Program-made: the position numbers and the translations under genes
Shown here: in pieces, positions 37,963 to 48,672 of the stretch
Position numbering within the stretch: the first letter of the stretch is position 1
How the letters are laid out: each line of letters begins with the position of its first letter
The notes under the pieces: model-generated
Told to the model about the DNA's origin: nothing
What the model saw: the letters and a program-made list of their open reading frames with translations, nothing else
Databases searched by the model: none
Source of the DNA: Geminocystis sp. GBBB08
Lineage (GTDB): Bacteria > Cyanobacteriota > Cyanobacteriia > Cyanobacteriales > Cyanobacteriaceae
NCBI RefSeq assembly: GCF_016743215.1
Contig: NZ_VRZC01000004.1
Location: forward strand, 1-64,000
DNA: 64,000 nucleotides
Reading direction: 5' to 3'

Positions 37963-39510
37963 TTACTTATGTGTAGCTCCAAAATTGGAAATCAATAAAT
38001 CTTTCAATACTGATTTGAGATCGTCACAAGGGATACTTTTCTGAGCAACAACACCTAAATGAGCATCTTTACCAACTTTTCCTCCAGTAAATAAATTAAC
38101 TCCTTCTACTACTTGTCCATTTTTTTTCGCTTTTGTACCCATTAAACCTATATCACCTGCTTGAGCTTGTCCGCAAGAGTTGGGGCAACCAGTCCAATGA
38201 ATACGAACTCTTTCAGGTATATTTAATTCGGCATCTAATTCTTGGGCTAATTTTAAGCCTCTTTCTTTGGTTTCTACTAAGGCAAAGTTACAATAACGAG
38301 CACCTGTGCAGGAAATTAGCGATCGCACAAGAGGAGTAGGATTGATCGGATATTTTTGTAATACTGGATCAGCTAAAAAAGATTCTACTTTCTCGTCAGC
38401 GACAAAAGGAATGATAAAATTTTGTTCTACTGTTGCCCGAATTTCACCCTTACCATAAACGTCAGCTAAACGAGCAATATCATACATTCCTTGAGCATCT
38501 AAACGGCCAACGGGGATATGAATACCAATATAATTATAACCCTCTTGGATTTGGGGATGGACACCTAAATGATCTCGTTTTTCCATGGTATATTCATCTT
38601 TAGAAGCGGCAAAATACAGAGATTTCCCTAACATTTTTTCCACTTCTATGCGAAATCGATTCATACCCCATTTATCCACTAACCACATTAAACGAGATTT
38701 ACCCCGATTCTCCCTCAAACCTTCCTCTAAGCCATTTTCACTATAAACCTTTAAAATAGCCGCACTTAACTCAATAACTTCATCATTCGGTTTTACCCAC
38801 ACATCCATCGAGATAGACTCTGCACAACGTTGAGCGGATAAATAACCACCAATTAAGACATTAAAGCCAAATTCACCATCTTTAAAAGCTGGAATAAAAG
38901 CAATATCATTAATTTCTGCGTGAATAGAATTATCTCTAGCACCGTCAATAGCTATATTTAACTTTCGAGGTAAATTACTAAATTCGTAACTACCTTGACC
39001 TTTATTTGTAATTAAATCTTGTAACTTTTGGTTTAATTCCCTCGTATCAAATAATTCATCAGGATCTATTCCCGCTACAGGTGAACCGGTTAAGTTACGC
39101 ACATTATCCATGCCAGATTGAACGGAAGTCATACCTACGGCTTCAAGTTTTTGGAAAATTTCAGGAATGTCCTGTAAATGTACACCTCTTAATTGTATAT
39201 TTTGACGGGTAGTAACATCAGCACTACCATCATCTCCATAACGTTCAATAATTTCCGCTAAAGTCCGCATTTGTTTGCTAGTAAGAATACCGTTAGGCAT
39301 ACGCAATCGTAACATAAATTTACCCGGAGTTACTGGGCGGAAAAAGATACCTAACCATTTCAATCTTACAATTAAATCATCTTCTTCCATAGCCTCCCAA
39401 CCGATATTAGCAAAATTTTCTAACTCTTGTTTTACATCTAAACCATGTTTAGCAACTTTAACTTTTTCGATTTTATTTAATTTAATTTTTGTATCAGTAG
39501 CAATAATCAT
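37963..39510 (-). CDS. nirA: Ferredoxin-nitrite reductase
   Basis: NirA reduces nitrite to ammonium with six electrons from ferredoxin, using a siroheme and a 4Fe-4S cluster. The 515-residue length is typical. The siroheme/cluster cysteines are in the CTGARYC and GCPNSCGQ motifs. Other family segments include DDGSADVTTRQNIQLRG and NLTGSPVAGIDPDELFDT. The promoter region has a perfect NtcA box at 39621-39634, which fits induction when ammonium is scarce. Nitrate transporter and reductase genes are not next to it, unlike the usual nir operon. Confidence 0.96.
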   Translation of the reverse strand: MIIATDTKIKLNKIEKVKVAKHGLDVKQELENFANIGWEAMEEDDLIVRLKWLGIFFRPVTPGKFMLRLRMPNGILTSKQMRTLAEIIERYGDDGSADVTTRQNIQLRGVHLQDIPEIFQKLEAVGMTSVQSGMDNVRNLTGSPVAGIDPDELFDTRELNQKLQDLITNKGQGSYEFSNLPRKLNIAIDGARDNSIHAEINDIAFIPAFKDGEFGFNVLIGGYLSAQRCAESISMDVWVKPNDEVIELSAAILKVYSENGLEEGLRENRGKSRLMWLVDKWGMNRFRIEVEKMLGKSLYFAASKDEYTMEKRDHLGVHPQIQEGYNYIGIHIPVGRLDAQGMYDIARLADVYGKGEIRATVEQNFIIPFVADEKVESFLADPVLQKYPINPTPLVRSLISCTGARYCNFALVETKERGLKLAQELDAELNIPERVRIHWTGCPNSCGQAQAGDIGLMGTKAKKNGQVVEGVNLFTGGKVGKDAHLGVVAQKSIPCDDLKSVLKDLLISNFGATHK

Positions 39511-39594
39511 GACGTTATCTCTTTAAATATAAATTGACGATATTGATTCAATAATTAATTTATGAATTAAATTAGTAGATCTTATGCAAAACAG

Positions 39595-39634
39595 ATTATA
39601 AATTTAATTCTTAATATTTTGTAACTTTTAATAC
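39595..39634 (-). promoter_or_regulatory. NtcA-activated promoter of nirA
   Basis: On the minus strand GTATTAAAAGTTAC (39634-39621) is a perfect GTA-N8-TAC NtcA site. A TATAAT -10 box (39600-39595) follows 20 bases later, near the 22-23 base spacing of class II NtcA promoters. It is 85 bases from the nirA start. Confidence 0.85.
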
Positions 39635-39700
39635 TGAATACTCTGAGACTAACTACTATTGCATAACTTTTATGGTTTTTTTACATTTTAAGTTAAGTAA

Positions 39701-40981
39701 TTATGTTATTTCTGTTTCGATAAATGCTTCCTCTAACTTTGCTTTCCTCGTTTTACCATCCACTAAGGCACTAACAGTCATATCTCCCATTACATTTATA
39801 GCGGTACGACATCGATCAAGAAACCAATCAACGGTAACTAAAATAGCGATATATTCCGTAGGTAATCCAACGGAGGTAAACACCAGTGTCATGGTAACTA
39901 AACCAGCTTCAGGGATTCCGGCCGCACCCACTGAAGCGATAATAGAAGTTAGCATCACCATAATTTGTTGAGTTAAGGTTAATTGTTGATTGAGAATTTG
40001 GGAGATAAATAAAGCTGACATTGCTTCATATAAAGCTGTGCCATCATTATTAAAATTACTGCCCACCAACGCCCCTAAAGAAGCAGAGGATTCTCTTAAA
40101 CCTATTTTCTCAATTAAAACCTTGAAAGTTATAGGCATGGTTGCCGTAGAAGAAGCCGTAGAAAATGCTGTAATTAAAGCATCTGAACCTTTTTTGAGAA
40201 GATCAATAGGATGTACCCACGAACCAAAATAAACACGAGTTAAATAATACATTGCCTGTAAAATTAAAGCAATAATTACCGCAATTACGAAAAATCCTAG
40301 AGATTTAAAAGGGGCAAATCCTTTCAGGGCGATCGTTTGTGATACTATCCCAAAAACAGCAAAAGGAACAAGTTTTATTACCCAATGAACAATAATAATA
40401 ACTGCTTCAAATAATACCGTTATTAACTTTTCAATGGGGAAATAATCAGTATTATTTTCTTCAATAAATTTAGTTTTTAATCCCCTTAAAACAATAGCAA
40501 AAGATAAAGCAACAATAATTAATTGAATAACATTATTATCTACTAAAGGTTTTACTATTGAATCTGGAATAAGATCCTGTAATAATCCCCAAGGATCTAA
40601 GGTTTTTTCCGATGGTTTTGTATCTATTCCTAACTCTAAAGTACCATGACTACCGGGTTGTAAAATATTTGCTACTAATAATCCAATAATAATTGCTACA
40701 AGAGTATTAGTAATTAATAAAACTGCTAATTTTTTACCTGATTGACTAGGAATTTCCGCAGTTAAAAAAGTATGAATAATTGCCAAGAAAATTAAAGGTG
40801 TAGCTAAAGTTCTAAGAGCTTTTAAAATTAAGGTACAAGGTAAAGCTAAATGTTCTATTAATGAAGGATCAATAATAGGGTTTCCCGCACCTAAAATAAT
40901 TCCTAATATAACAGCTAAAATAAGAGCAAAAACAATTTGTATATAGAGGGGAAATTGACTAATTTTATTAAAAATATTCAT
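39701..40981 (-). CDS. Sodium:dicarboxylate/amino-acid symporter (DAACS family)
   Basis: A 426-residue inner-membrane symporter of the glutamate/aspartate/C4-dicarboxylate type. Several membrane helices are clear, and the family motifs are present: the serine-rich STASSTATMPIT hairpin, NNDGTALYEA (the NMDGT motif with Asn for Met) and AAGIPEAGLV. It would import an anionic substrate with sodium. The gene is 18 bases downstream of dctM, probably in the same transcript. Confidence 0.9.
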   Translation of the reverse strand: MNIFNKISQFPLYIQIVFALILAVILGIILGAGNPIIDPSLIEHLALPCTLILKALRTLATPLIFLAIIHTFLTAEIPSQSGKKLAVLLITNTLVAIIIGLLVANILQPGSHGTLELGIDTKPSEKTLDPWGLLQDLIPDSIVKPLVDNNVIQLIIVALSFAIVLRGLKTKFIEENNTDYFPIEKLITVLFEAVIIIVHWVIKLVPFAVFGIVSQTIALKGFAPFKSLGFFVIAVIIALILQAMYYLTRVYFGSWVHPIDLLKKGSDALITAFSTASSTATMPITFKVLIEKIGLRESSASLGALVGSNFNNDGTALYEAMSALFISQILNQQLTLTQQIMVMLTSIIASVGAAGIPEAGLVTMTLVFTSVGLPTEYIAILVTVDWFLDRCRTAINVMGDMTVSALVDGKTRKAKLEEAFIETEIT

Positions 40982-40999
40982 AAAATAATCATCATAATT

Positions 41000-42337
41000 T
41001 TAAGTTATGCTTGAAACATTAATCAACCAGCTTACAGTTTGAGGAAAAATAATCACAATTAATAACACAATAAATTGCAAAATCATGAACGGAATAGCAC
41101 TTTTATGTATGTCTAGTGTACTAACTTCTTTAGGGGCAACACTTTGTAAATAAAATAAAGAAAAGCCCACTGGTGGGGAAATAAAAGCAGTCTGTAAATT
41201 AATTGCCATTACTACCCCAAACCAAACCATATCAATACCCAAGGCTTGAGCCGCTGGTACAAATAAAGGCATGGCAATAAAGCAAATTTCAATAAATTCC
41301 AGAAAAACTCCTAACGCAAAAATGGCTAAGTTACTGACAATTAAAAAGCTAACGTAACCGCCGGGTAAGCCAGTGAGTAAATTGGTAATTAAAGTTTTAC
41401 CCCCTAAAGCATCAAAGACTAAACTAAATAAAGAAGAACAAAATAAAATCATTACCACTAAAGCAGTAATTACAGCAGTGGAATGAGAAGCATCTTTAAT
41501 TAGTTGTGGTGTCAAACGTTTATTTAATCCAGCCAACAGACAAGCACCAACAGCACCAACAGCACCAGCTTCTGTCGGGGTAGCGATACCAAAGAAGATA
41601 CTTCCTAATACGGCAAAAATGAGTATAATCGGTGGTACAACGGCTTTGAAGATTTGTTTAACTAATTTATTACCTTTAGGTATCAGTATATCAGCAGGTA
41701 AAGCAGGTACTTTTTCGGGTTTTATAATAGCTAGTCCTAAAATATAAAGTATATATGACCCTGATAACATTAACCCCGGTATTAACGCCCCTAAAAATAA
41801 ATCTCCTACGGATACGCCAATTTGATCACTGAGAATGACTAAGACTAAACTAGGAGGGATTAATTGAGCTAAAGTACCAGAAGCGACTATAACTCCTGAT
41901 GCTAATTGTTTATCATAACCATAACGTATCATTAAAGGTAAAGATAACATCCCCATAACGATTACCGTGGCGGCAACTACTCCAGTGGTAGCGGCTAATA
42001 CTGTACCAACTAACACCACTGCTAAGGCTAATCCTCCTCGAATACGACTTAAAATAATGCCGATGGTTTCTAATAATTCTTCTGCTAATCCTGATTTTTC
42101 CAAAACAGCCCCCAGAAATACAAAAAAGGGGATAGCAAGGAGAGTAAAATTAGACATCGTGCCAAACCAAATATTTGGTAACAATAGCAAACGGCTGGGA
42201 TTAAATGCACCCACTAACATCCCAATTATGCCAAAAACAAAGGCTGTACCTGCGAAGGAAAAAGCGACAGGATACCCACTCATTAAGATAAAGAAAAAGC
42301 CAACAAACATTAAGATGGCTAACCATTCAAAGCCCAT
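41000..42337 (-). CDS. dctM: TRAP transporter large membrane subunit (DctM)
   Basis: DctM is the channel-forming subunit of a TRAP uptake system driven by a sodium or proton gradient. It has about a dozen membrane helices, with [19 protein letters not shown] and [18 protein letters not shown] typical of the family. ATG 42337 ([13 protein letters not shown]) was chosen because family members begin there; the longer frame to 42439 adds 34 residues encoded partly by a CGCAAAG repeat. It lies downstream of dctQ. Confidence 0.92.
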   Translation of the reverse strand: MGFEWLAILMFVGFFFILMSGYPVAFSFAGTAFVFGIIGMLVGAFNPSRLLLLPNIWFGTMSNFTLLAIPFFVFLGAVLEKSGLAEELLETIGIILSRIRGGLALAVVLVGTVLAATTGVVAATVIVMGMLSLPLMIRYGYDKQLASGVIVASGTLAQLIPPSLVLVILSDQIGVSVGDLFLGALIPGLMLSGSYILYILGLAIIKPEKVPALPADILIPKGNKLVKQIFKAVVPPIILIFAVLGSIFFGIATPTEAGAVGAVGACLLAGLNKRLTPQLIKDASHSTAVITALVVMILFCSSLFSLVFDALGGKTLITNLLTGLPGGYVSFLIVSNLAIFALGVFLEFIEICFIAMPLFVPAAQALGIDMVWFGVVMAINLQTAFISPPVGFSLFYLQSVAPKEVSTLDIHKSAIPFMILQFIVLLIVIIFPQTVSWLINVSSIT

Positions 42338-42451
42338 AATTTCTCTTATATCAGGTTCGATTAAATAGTTATAGTAAAATTTCACGCAAAGGCGCTCGTG
42401 TCGCAAAGAAGTTCGCCAATTTTTATTATCAGTAATCATCCAAACTTGATA

Positions 42452-43075
42452 TTATTCAATGTTAATATGTTCTGATGTTTCTAAACGTAAGCGATCTAAT
42501 ATTGCAGGATAATCTAATAAGACTGCTAAATATTTTATGGCTTGAGAAAAACTTTGTAAAAGTAAGAATAATAACGCCACGGGAATCATCGTTTTAATCG
42601 GTGCTCGAGGTAATCCATTGGCATCAGAGGACATTTCCCAATTTCCCCAACTACCGTCATTTTGAAGCCCCCAAGATTGTAAAACAGGATTCCATGTCAC
42701 CCAAATTCCGAGAATACAAAAGGGAATTAAAAATAAAATTGTGCCGATAAAATCAATTAAAGCCTGTCTTTTTTCGCTCATATTCGTATATAAAAAGTCA
42801 ACCCGTACATTTTCTCCGTGACGTAAAATATAAGCAAATCCGAATAAAAAAGTAAGAGAAAACAAATACCATTGCAACTCTAATAGAGCATTACTAGATA
42901 ATTGTGTTCCGACAAAGCGTCCTACATAACGAGCTACGACATTGAAAAAACCAACGCTAACAGTAAGTAATACTAGCCAGTTACTAAGCCATCCCAATTT
43001 ATCGGTAAAATTATCAATTATTTGGGAAATTTTTAATAATTTTTGAATTAAATAAATTCTTTTTCGGTGAGCCAT
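42452..43075 (-). CDS. dctQ: TRAP transporter small membrane subunit (DctQ)
   Basis: The 207-residue protein has four hydrophobic helices and the DctQ pattern: LGWLSNWLVLLTVSVGFFNVVARYVGR, then LQWYLFSLTFLFGFAYILRHGENVRVDFL. The Pro-rich loop and the GSWGNWEMS segment match cyanobacterial glutamate-type TRAP subunits. It partners DctM. The gene is divergent from dctP across 138 bases, which probably hold promoters for both. Confidence 0.9.
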   Translation of the reverse strand: MAHRKRIYLIQKLLKISQIIDNFTDKLGWLSNWLVLLTVSVGFFNVVARYVGRFVGTQLSSNALLELQWYLFSLTFLFGFAYILRHGENVRVDFLYTNMSEKRQALIDFIGTILFLIPFCILGIWVTWNPVLQSWGLQNDGSWGNWEMSSDANGLPRAPIKTMIPVALLFLLLQSFSQAIKYLAVLLDYPAILDRLRLETSEHINIE

Positions 43076-43213
43076 TTTTTATTAAAGAAACTTTGCTCCT
43101 TTGAGTCTTTTCGAGATATTTAATAATAACTCAACTATTATCATTTTTCTCAATTCCCTCACTTCATCTATAATTTTTGGGTATCAAGATCTAAAATAAT
43201 AATAATTTTTAAA

Positions 43214-44338
43214 ATGAAACGTCGTAATATTATTAAAAGTATATCTCAAGGTGCGATCGCAGCTACTACTGTGGGTGTTGTGGGCGGTTGTCAGAAAGCA
43301 CAAAATCAGGCAGTAAACGCCGACACTAACAATTTACCAAATGTAAACTGGCAAATGGCAACCAGTTGGCCTCTTTCTTTAGATACTATCTTTGGAGGTG
43401 CGAAAGTGTTAGCCGATCGAGTTAAAAGTCTTACTAATGGTAAATTTATTATAGAACCTCGTGCGGCAGGGGAAATAGCTCCCGGATTAGAAGTTTTAAA
43501 CGTAGTTTCTCAGGGTGCAGTACAATGTGGACATACTGCGGCTTATTATTATATTGGCAAAAGTCCTGCCGTTGCTTTTGGTACGGGTTTACCTTTCGGT
43601 TTGACGGCACAACAACAGAATGCTTGGTTATACGAAGGGGGAGGTTTGACAAAGTTACAAGAAATTTATGCTACTAAGTTTAATGTGATTCAATTTCCTG
43701 CAGGAAATACGGGAGCACAGATGGGAGGTTGGTTTCGGAAGGAAGTTAATACTGTCAATGATTTACAAGGCTTAAAAATGCGGATTCCGGGGTTGGGAGG
43801 TCAAGTTATGGCAAAATTGGGAGTAACAGTGCAAAATCTTCCGGGGGGTGAAATATTTCAAGCATTACAAACAGGTGCAATCGATGCGGCAGAATGGGTT
43901 GGCCCTTATGACGATGAAAAGCTAGGATTAAACAAGGTAGCAAAATACTATTATTATCCCGGATGGTGGGAACCCGGACCAACTTTGGAGGTACAAATTA
44001 ATTTAGATGAGTGGAATAAATTACCTCCTTCTTATCAAAGTGCTTTAGAAGTGGCATCTTTCGAGTCTAATGTCACCATGTTAGCCCGTTATGATGCCCG
44101 TAATAATGAGGCCTTAGAGCGTTTATTACAAGTAGGAGTACAATTACGTCCTTATAGTCAAGAAATTTTAGAGGCCGCAGAAAAGGCATCCTTTGCTTTA
44201 TATGATGAATTTTCGGGTAAAGATGCTGATTTTAAGACTGTTTATGAGCAATGGAAAACTTTTCGCAATCGTATTTATGCTTGGAATAATCTTAATGAAG
44301 GTAGTTTTAGTCGTTATATCTATAATAAGTTAAGTTAA
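43214..44338 (+). CDS. TRAP transporter substrate-binding protein (DctP family)
   Basis: The 374-residue periplasmic receptor of the TRAP system. The N-terminus has a twin-arginine start (KRRNIIKSI) and a hydrophobic stretch ending in VVGGC, so it may be a Tat-exported lipoprotein. The mature part has the family pattern: [35 protein letters not shown] (with the substrate-binding Arg) and [14 protein letters not shown]. It resembles receptors for keto acids or amino acids; the ligand is not certain. It faces away from dctQ-dctM. Confidence 0.9.
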   Translation: MKRRNIIKSISQGAIAATTVGVVGGCQKAQNQAVNADTNNLPNVNWQMATSWPLSLDTIFGGAKVLADRVKSLTNGKFIIEPRAAGEIAPGLEVLNVVSQGAVQCGHTAAYYYIGKSPAVAFGTGLPFGLTAQQQNAWLYEGGGLTKLQEIYATKFNVIQFPAGNTGAQMGGWFRKEVNTVNDLQGLKMRIPGLGGQVMAKLGVTVQNLPGGEIFQALQTGAIDAAEWVGPYDDEKLGLNKVAKYYYYPGWWEPGPTLEVQINLDEWNKLPPSYQSALEVASFESNVTMLARYDARNNEALERLLQVGVQLRPYSQEILEAAEKASFALYDEFSGKDADFKTVYEQWKTFRNRIYAWNNLNEGSFSRYIYNKLS

Positions 44339-44712
44339 TTTTTTGAAAATTTGCTAAAGACATAAATATAATTTCAAAAAAAATTTTATACTTTTTCAAC
44401 AATTCCGAAAATAAGGGCTTTAGCCCTCACTAGGAGCTTATATAAATATTTTCTCGAGATGTCTATTTTAACCCATATTCTGCGCTTGATTTTGTATTTA
44501 AAAAGAAATCATGAATTGTATTTGGGGAAAATAATCAAAAATAAGCCCTAAAAGACAGACTACAAACATACAGATAATTTTGTTTACCTATTTTTAATTT
44601 AACCTATTTTTAATAACATTTTTGGTAATAACCTGTTTACAAATGCCATAGGAGTGCAAGATTTAAGTAAAATAGATTGATCAAATGAAAATAAAAAAAG
44701 AAGGAGACAATT
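44339..44712. other. Spacer between TRAP receptor gene and hemL
   Basis: No gene is seen. A short perfect hairpin, AGGGCTTTAGCCCT, lies near 44415-44428 without a T-run, and may end the dctP transcript. The final 60 bases should hold the hemL promoter, but no clear box was found. Confidence 0.5.
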
Positions 44713-46020
44713 TTGGTTAATACCGTATCATTTAAAACGACAAAGTCTGAACAAATTTTTGCCGCCGCTCAAAAACTCCTGCCGGGTGGAGTAAATTCTC
44801 CGGTGAGAGCGTTTAAATCCGTTGGTGGGCAACCTATTGTTTTTGATAGAGTGAAAGGAGCTTATATATGGGATGTGGATGATAATCAATATATCGATTA
44901 TGTCGGTTCTTGGGGACCGGCAATTTGTGGACACGCTCACCCTGAAGTTATTAGTGCATTACATGAAGCCTTAGAAAAAGGCACAAGTTTTGGGGCTCCT
45001 TGTGTCTTAGAAAATGTTCTTGCTGAGATGGTTATTGATGCCGTGCCTAGTATTGAGATGGTACGTTTTGTTAATTCAGGTACGGAGGCTTGTTTATCTG
45101 TGCTACGGTTAATGCGCGCTTATACCGGCAAAAATAAAATTATCAAATTTGAAGGATGTTATCATGGTCATGGTGATATGTTCTTAGTACAAGCAGGTTC
45201 TGGTGTTGCTACTTTAGGTTTACCTGATTCTCCGGGTGTACCTAAATCTGTCACTGCTGATACTTTAAACGCTCCCTATAACGACTTAGAAGCGGTGAAA
45301 AAACTATTTGCCGAACATAAAGGGGAAATTGCTGGGGTTATTTTAGAACCAGTGGTAGGAAATTCTGGGTTTATTCCTCCTGATGCTGGTTTTCTTGAAG
45401 GTTTAAGAGTTATTACTCAAGAAAATGATGCTTTATTAGTTTTTGATGAAGTAATGACTGGTTTTCGTATTGCTTACGGTGGTGTTCAAGAAAAATTTGG
45501 TGTTATTCCTGATTTAACTACTTTAGGTAAAGTTATCGGCGGTGGGTTGCCCGTTGGTGCTTATGGTGGTAAAAAGGAAATTATCGAATTAGTAGCACCA
45601 TCAGGTCCTATGTACCAAGCTGGAACTTTATCGGGTAATCCTTTAGCCATGACGGCAGGTATTAAAACTTTAGAATTATTGCAAAAACCCGGCACTTACG
45701 AATATTTAGAAAAAATTACTCATAAATTAATTACGGAATTATTAGACATCGCTAAAAAAGCAGGTCATGAGGTGACAGGTGGTAATATTAGCGGTATGTT
45801 TGGAATATTTTTCACAGGTAATCCCGTCCATAATTATAGTGATGCAAAACAAGCTGATACTGTAAAATTTGGACGCTTTCACCGAGGAATGTTAGAAAGA
45901 GGCGTTTATTTAGCACCTTCTCAATTTGAAGCAGGTTTTACTTCGATCGCCCATACAGACGCTGACATTCAACAAACTTTAACTGCCGCCGAAGAAGTGC
46001 TTAATTTAATTAAAAATTAG
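44713..46020 (+). CDS. hemL: Glutamate-1-semialdehyde 2,1-aminomutase
   Basis: It converts glutamate-1-semialdehyde to 5-aminolevulinate, using pyridoxal phosphate, in the C5 pathway to heme and chlorophyll. The 435 residues begin at TTG 44713, supported by AAGGAG at 44701-44706. The catalytic Lys is in [14 protein letters not shown], and the cofactor region [20 protein letters not shown] is intact. It is a single gene, convergent with the DUF4230 gene. No sign of damage. Confidence 0.97.
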   Translation: MVNTVSFKTTKSEQIFAAAQKLLPGGVNSPVRAFKSVGGQPIVFDRVKGAYIWDVDDNQYIDYVGSWGPAICGHAHPEVISALHEALEKGTSFGAPCVLENVLAEMVIDAVPSIEMVRFVNSGTEACLSVLRLMRAYTGKNKIIKFEGCYHGHGDMFLVQAGSGVATLGLPDSPGVPKSVTADTLNAPYNDLEAVKKLFAEHKGEIAGVILEPVVGNSGFIPPDAGFLEGLRVITQENDALLVFDEVMTGFRIAYGGVQEKFGVIPDLTTLGKVIGGGLPVGAYGGKKEIIELVAPSGPMYQAGTLSGNPLAMTAGIKTLELLQKPGTYEYLEKITHKLITELLDIAKKAGHEVTGGNISGMFGIFFTGNPVHNYSDAKQADTVKFGRFHRGMLERGVYLAPSQFEAGFTSIAHTDADIQQTLTAAEEVLNLIKN

Positions 46021-46069
46021 GAATGAAGAATTAGGAATTAAAACCACTGTGAAATTGATTTTAAGGTAG

Positions 46070-46759
46070 TTATAAACAATTTTGAGATTCTGTAGTTAAA
46101 ACTTCTACTTTTTCATAACCAGCCGTTTGCATTAATTGGCTAATTAAAATTACCGCTTTTTCGTTAGCTTGATCTAATATTTTTTGCTGACAGGCGGTTT
46201 CTTTTATTTTTGCTAAAGTTTGACGTTGCGCTTGAGTCTGTAATTCTGAGGCAACATCTGGCCCTAAATTTAAAAAACCTCGATCATAATCATATACTTG
46301 AGATTGATTCACGTCGATTTTCTCGTCTAAAATTTCTGGTGCCGGTAATCTGATTTGAAGTTTATCCCCTTTTATCTCAATATCATCGGCGGTGATTTTA
46401 CTTAAATCTAATCCTGCTTTTACTTCTCCCCTGGCAACATAAAGCAAATTTGTTTCACCGATGACCATATTACCTAGTTTACGACTAGAAGAAGTGGGAA
46501 CGATGGCATCCATGATAAACTTTGTGGTGGTTAATTCACTAACGCCTTGAATTTGTTTAACGATTAAATGAGGGTTATTTATTTGTGGTGGCGTAATTTC
46601 CTGATGAAAAATCTCTGTTATCCCGTGTACAATATTATTTACTATTCTGCCTACACCCAAAACACCAAAAATAATTATCAAGGTTAAACTACCGCTAGTT
46701 ATCAAGGCAGTATTTTTGAAGATACGAGAATTGAAAATAAATAGTTTAGAAGTGTTCAT
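46070..46759 (-). CDS. DUF4230 family membrane-anchored protein
   Basis: A 229-residue protein with one N-terminal membrane helix (SGSLTLIIIFGVLGVG) and a periplasmic-type DUF4230 domain: ELTTTKFIMDAIVP, ETNLLYVARGEVKAGLDLS, IRLPAPEILDEKIDVNQSQVY and the C-terminal helix. The start is ATG 46759; the longer frame to 46801 is less likely. The family is widespread, but its function is unknown. Confidence 0.85.
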   Translation of the reverse strand: MNTSKLFIFNSRIFKNTALITSGSLTLIIIFGVLGVGRIVNNIVHGITEIFHQEITPPQINNPHLIVKQIQGVSELTTTKFIMDAIVPTSSSRKLGNMVIGETNLLYVARGEVKAGLDLSKITADDIEIKGDKLQIRLPAPEILDEKIDVNQSQVYDYDRGFLNLGPDVASELQTQAQRQTLAKIKETACQQKILDQANEKAVILISQLMQTAGYEKVEVLTTESQNCL

Positions 46760-46949
46760 CACAGCAATGGGGTACTTTTTGTCTATCAGAATATTATACA
46801 AGGTATTTTCGTTTACAAAATCAGTAACTACACTTGAGTAGTAAAATATTTGAAGAGAATTATCAAAACCTATAAAATAAAAACTTGCTAATTCGCATAA
46901 TATAAATCGATTAAGTTCTCTATTTTGAGAGAATATATACTAAATTTTT

Positions 46950-47777
46950 ATGATAACTGAAAAAATTTTTGGGAAACAAAATCCTATTATTGGTGTCGTT
47001 CATTTATTACCTTTACCTACTTCCGCTAGATGGGGAGGTAGTTTAAAGGAAGTAATGCGAAGAGCTGAACAAGAAGCTACTGCTTTAGCCGCTGGTGGAG
47101 TTGATGGTATTATTATCGAAAATTTTTTTGATGCCCCTTTTTCTAAGGATAATGTAGATCCTGCTGTAGTTAGCTCTATTACCTTGATTGTTGATCGCAT
47201 TATGAATTTAGTTATGTTACCTATTGGCTTAAATGTCCTACGAAATGACGCTAGAAGTGCTTTGGCGATCGCAGCTTGTGTTGGTGCAAGTTTTATTCGA
47301 GTTAATGTCTATACAGGTGTAATGGCAACAGATCAAGGTTTAATTGAAGGAAAAGCTCAAGAAATCCAAAAGTATCGCCGAGAATTAGGAGAAGATATAG
47401 CTATTTTTGCGGATGTTTTAGTGAAACATGCTCGTCCTTTGGGGACACCAAATTTAACTATAGCAGTACAAGATACCATAGAAAGAGGATTAGCCGATGC
47501 AGTAATTTTATCAGGTTGGGCAACAGGTTTACCACCTAGTAAAGAAGATTTAGAATTAGCACAATCCGCAGCTAAAGGTACACCAGTATTAATAGGTAGT
47601 GGTGCGACACCAGAAAATATAGCAGATTTGATGACTTTTGCTAATGGTGTGATTGTCTCAAGTTCTTTGAAACGTCATGGTAAGATTGATGAAACGATTG
47701 ATCCTAGTAGGGTTTCCCAGTTTATAGAAGCTACCCAAACTCGTCTAATTAGGAGTAAAGAGTTATTTCTTGAGTAG
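46950..47777 (+). CDS. btpA: Photosystem I biogenesis protein BtpA
   Basis: BtpA is a thylakoid-associated protein with a TIM-barrel related fold, needed for stable photosystem I reaction centres, especially in the cold. The 275 residues include FGKQNPIIGVVHLLPLP, GVDGIIIENFFDAPF, INVYTGVMATDQGLIEGKA and GSGATPENI, all characteristic. The gene starts at ATG 46950 and is complete. It is followed by a small TA-like pair. Confidence 0.95.
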   Translation: MITEKIFGKQNPIIGVVHLLPLPTSARWGGSLKEVMRRAEQEATALAAGGVDGIIIENFFDAPFSKDNVDPAVVSSITLIVDRIMNLVMLPIGLNVLRNDARSALAIAACVGASFIRVNVYTGVMATDQGLIEGKAQEIQKYRRELGEDIAIFADVLVKHARPLGTPNLTIAVQDTIERGLADAVILSGWATGLPPSKEDLELAQSAAKGTPVLIGSGATPENIADLMTFANGVIVSSSLKRHGKIDETIDPSRVSQFIEATQTRLIRSKELFLE

Positions 47778-47880
47778 TGAATAATGTAGGACTTAATATA
47801 TTTAGCCTTGACTGAGTGAGGAGTAAAAACTGCTATTATGAAAATATGAAAATCATAAGGCACAAATTTATTATATTCTT

Positions 47881-48162
47881 ATGGCACAAATAAAGACGAT
47901 CGGGAGTAATGGACAAATTTCTTTAGGGAAAGAGTTTGCAGGGGAAAATGTTTTAATTGATAATCCTGAATATGGTGTTTGGACTATTAAAATCGGTAAA
48001 TTTATTCCCCATAATGAACAATGGTTATTGGAAAAAGATAATGCCACTAAACTTGATGATGCTTTAGATTGGGCTAGTAAAAATAAACCCTCTCACACTG
48101 ATTTAATGGAGTTAGAAAATTCTTTATCTACTCACTTTAATGTCAATGATGATAATGATTAA
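47881..48162 (+). CDS. Probable AbrB-like antitoxin
   Basis: The 93-residue protein starts with a swapped-hairpin-like pattern (IKTIGSNGQISLGKEFAGENV), as in AbrB/SpoVT-type antitoxins, and has an acidic helical tail (LDDALDWASKNKPSHTDLME). It lies 21 bases before a RelE-like gene. The pairing is by position and shape; no exact family was recognised. Confidence 0.65.
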   Translation: MAQIKTIGSNGQISLGKEFAGENVLIDNPEYGVWTIKIGKFIPHNEQWLLEKDNATKLDDALDWASKNKPSHTDLMELENSLSTHFNVNDDND

Positions 48163-48183
48163 AGATTTTTTTATATTAATTGA

Positions 48184-48510
48184 ATGGCTAATATTTTGCT
48201 GGATTTAAACTCCCCTATTTTCCAAAAAGATTTATTTTCTTTGAGTAAGGAAGATGCCTATAGTGTCTTAAATACTTTAAAAAAAATAATTAAAATGGAT
48301 TGGGATAGTCTCTATAAAAGTAAAGGGTTAAAGTGGGAATTAATCTACTCTAAAAAAGGAAATAATGGCGAAAATATTTATAGCTTTCGTATTAATCAAA
48401 AGTTTAGGGCAACGGCTTTAAGGGACGGTAATTATTTGAGGGTGCTTAGTTTACATTTAGACCACGATTCTACAAAACCTTATGTTATTCAAAATCAATG
48501 GAAATGTTAA
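48184..48510 (+). CDS. RelE-fold toxin-like protein
   Basis: The 108-residue protein has a helical N-terminus and a beta-rich C-terminal half with IYSFRINQKFRATALRDGNY and LRVLSLHLDHDSTKPY, the pattern of RelE/ParE-like toxins that bind the ribosome or gyrase. It follows an AbrB-like gene. Toxicity is inferred. Confidence 0.68.
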   Translation: MANILLDLNSPIFQKDLFSLSKEDAYSVLNTLKKIIKMDWDSLYKSKGLKWELIYSKKGNNGENIYSFRINQKFRATALRDGNYLRVLSLHLDHDSTKPYVIQNQWKC

Positions 48511-48639
48511 AGTATTCTATTTCACTATTGATTCACTATCTAAAATTTAAAGATGTACCAATTCCGTTTCGCTCCTAGAGAAGATGTGCTTTAACTCATT
48601 TTCATACTCAAAATCAGCAACGCCGTAAATTCTAAATTC

Positions 48640-48672
48640 TTATAGCTTCCTGATTAATTCAGTAGCCCCTAA
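48640..48672. repeat. Dispersed repeat with CTGA/TCAG hairpin, copy B
   Basis: TTATAGCTTCCTGATTAATTCAGTAGCCCCTAA is similar to 37426-37458. It overlaps the last bases of the tRNA nucleotidyltransferase gene, so it may form the 3' end hairpin. Confidence 0.55.

Noticed and set aside
41967-42368. Plus-strand frame of 133 residues opposite dctM
   Set aside because: It is antisense to a well-conserved membrane protein gene and has no recognisable domain.
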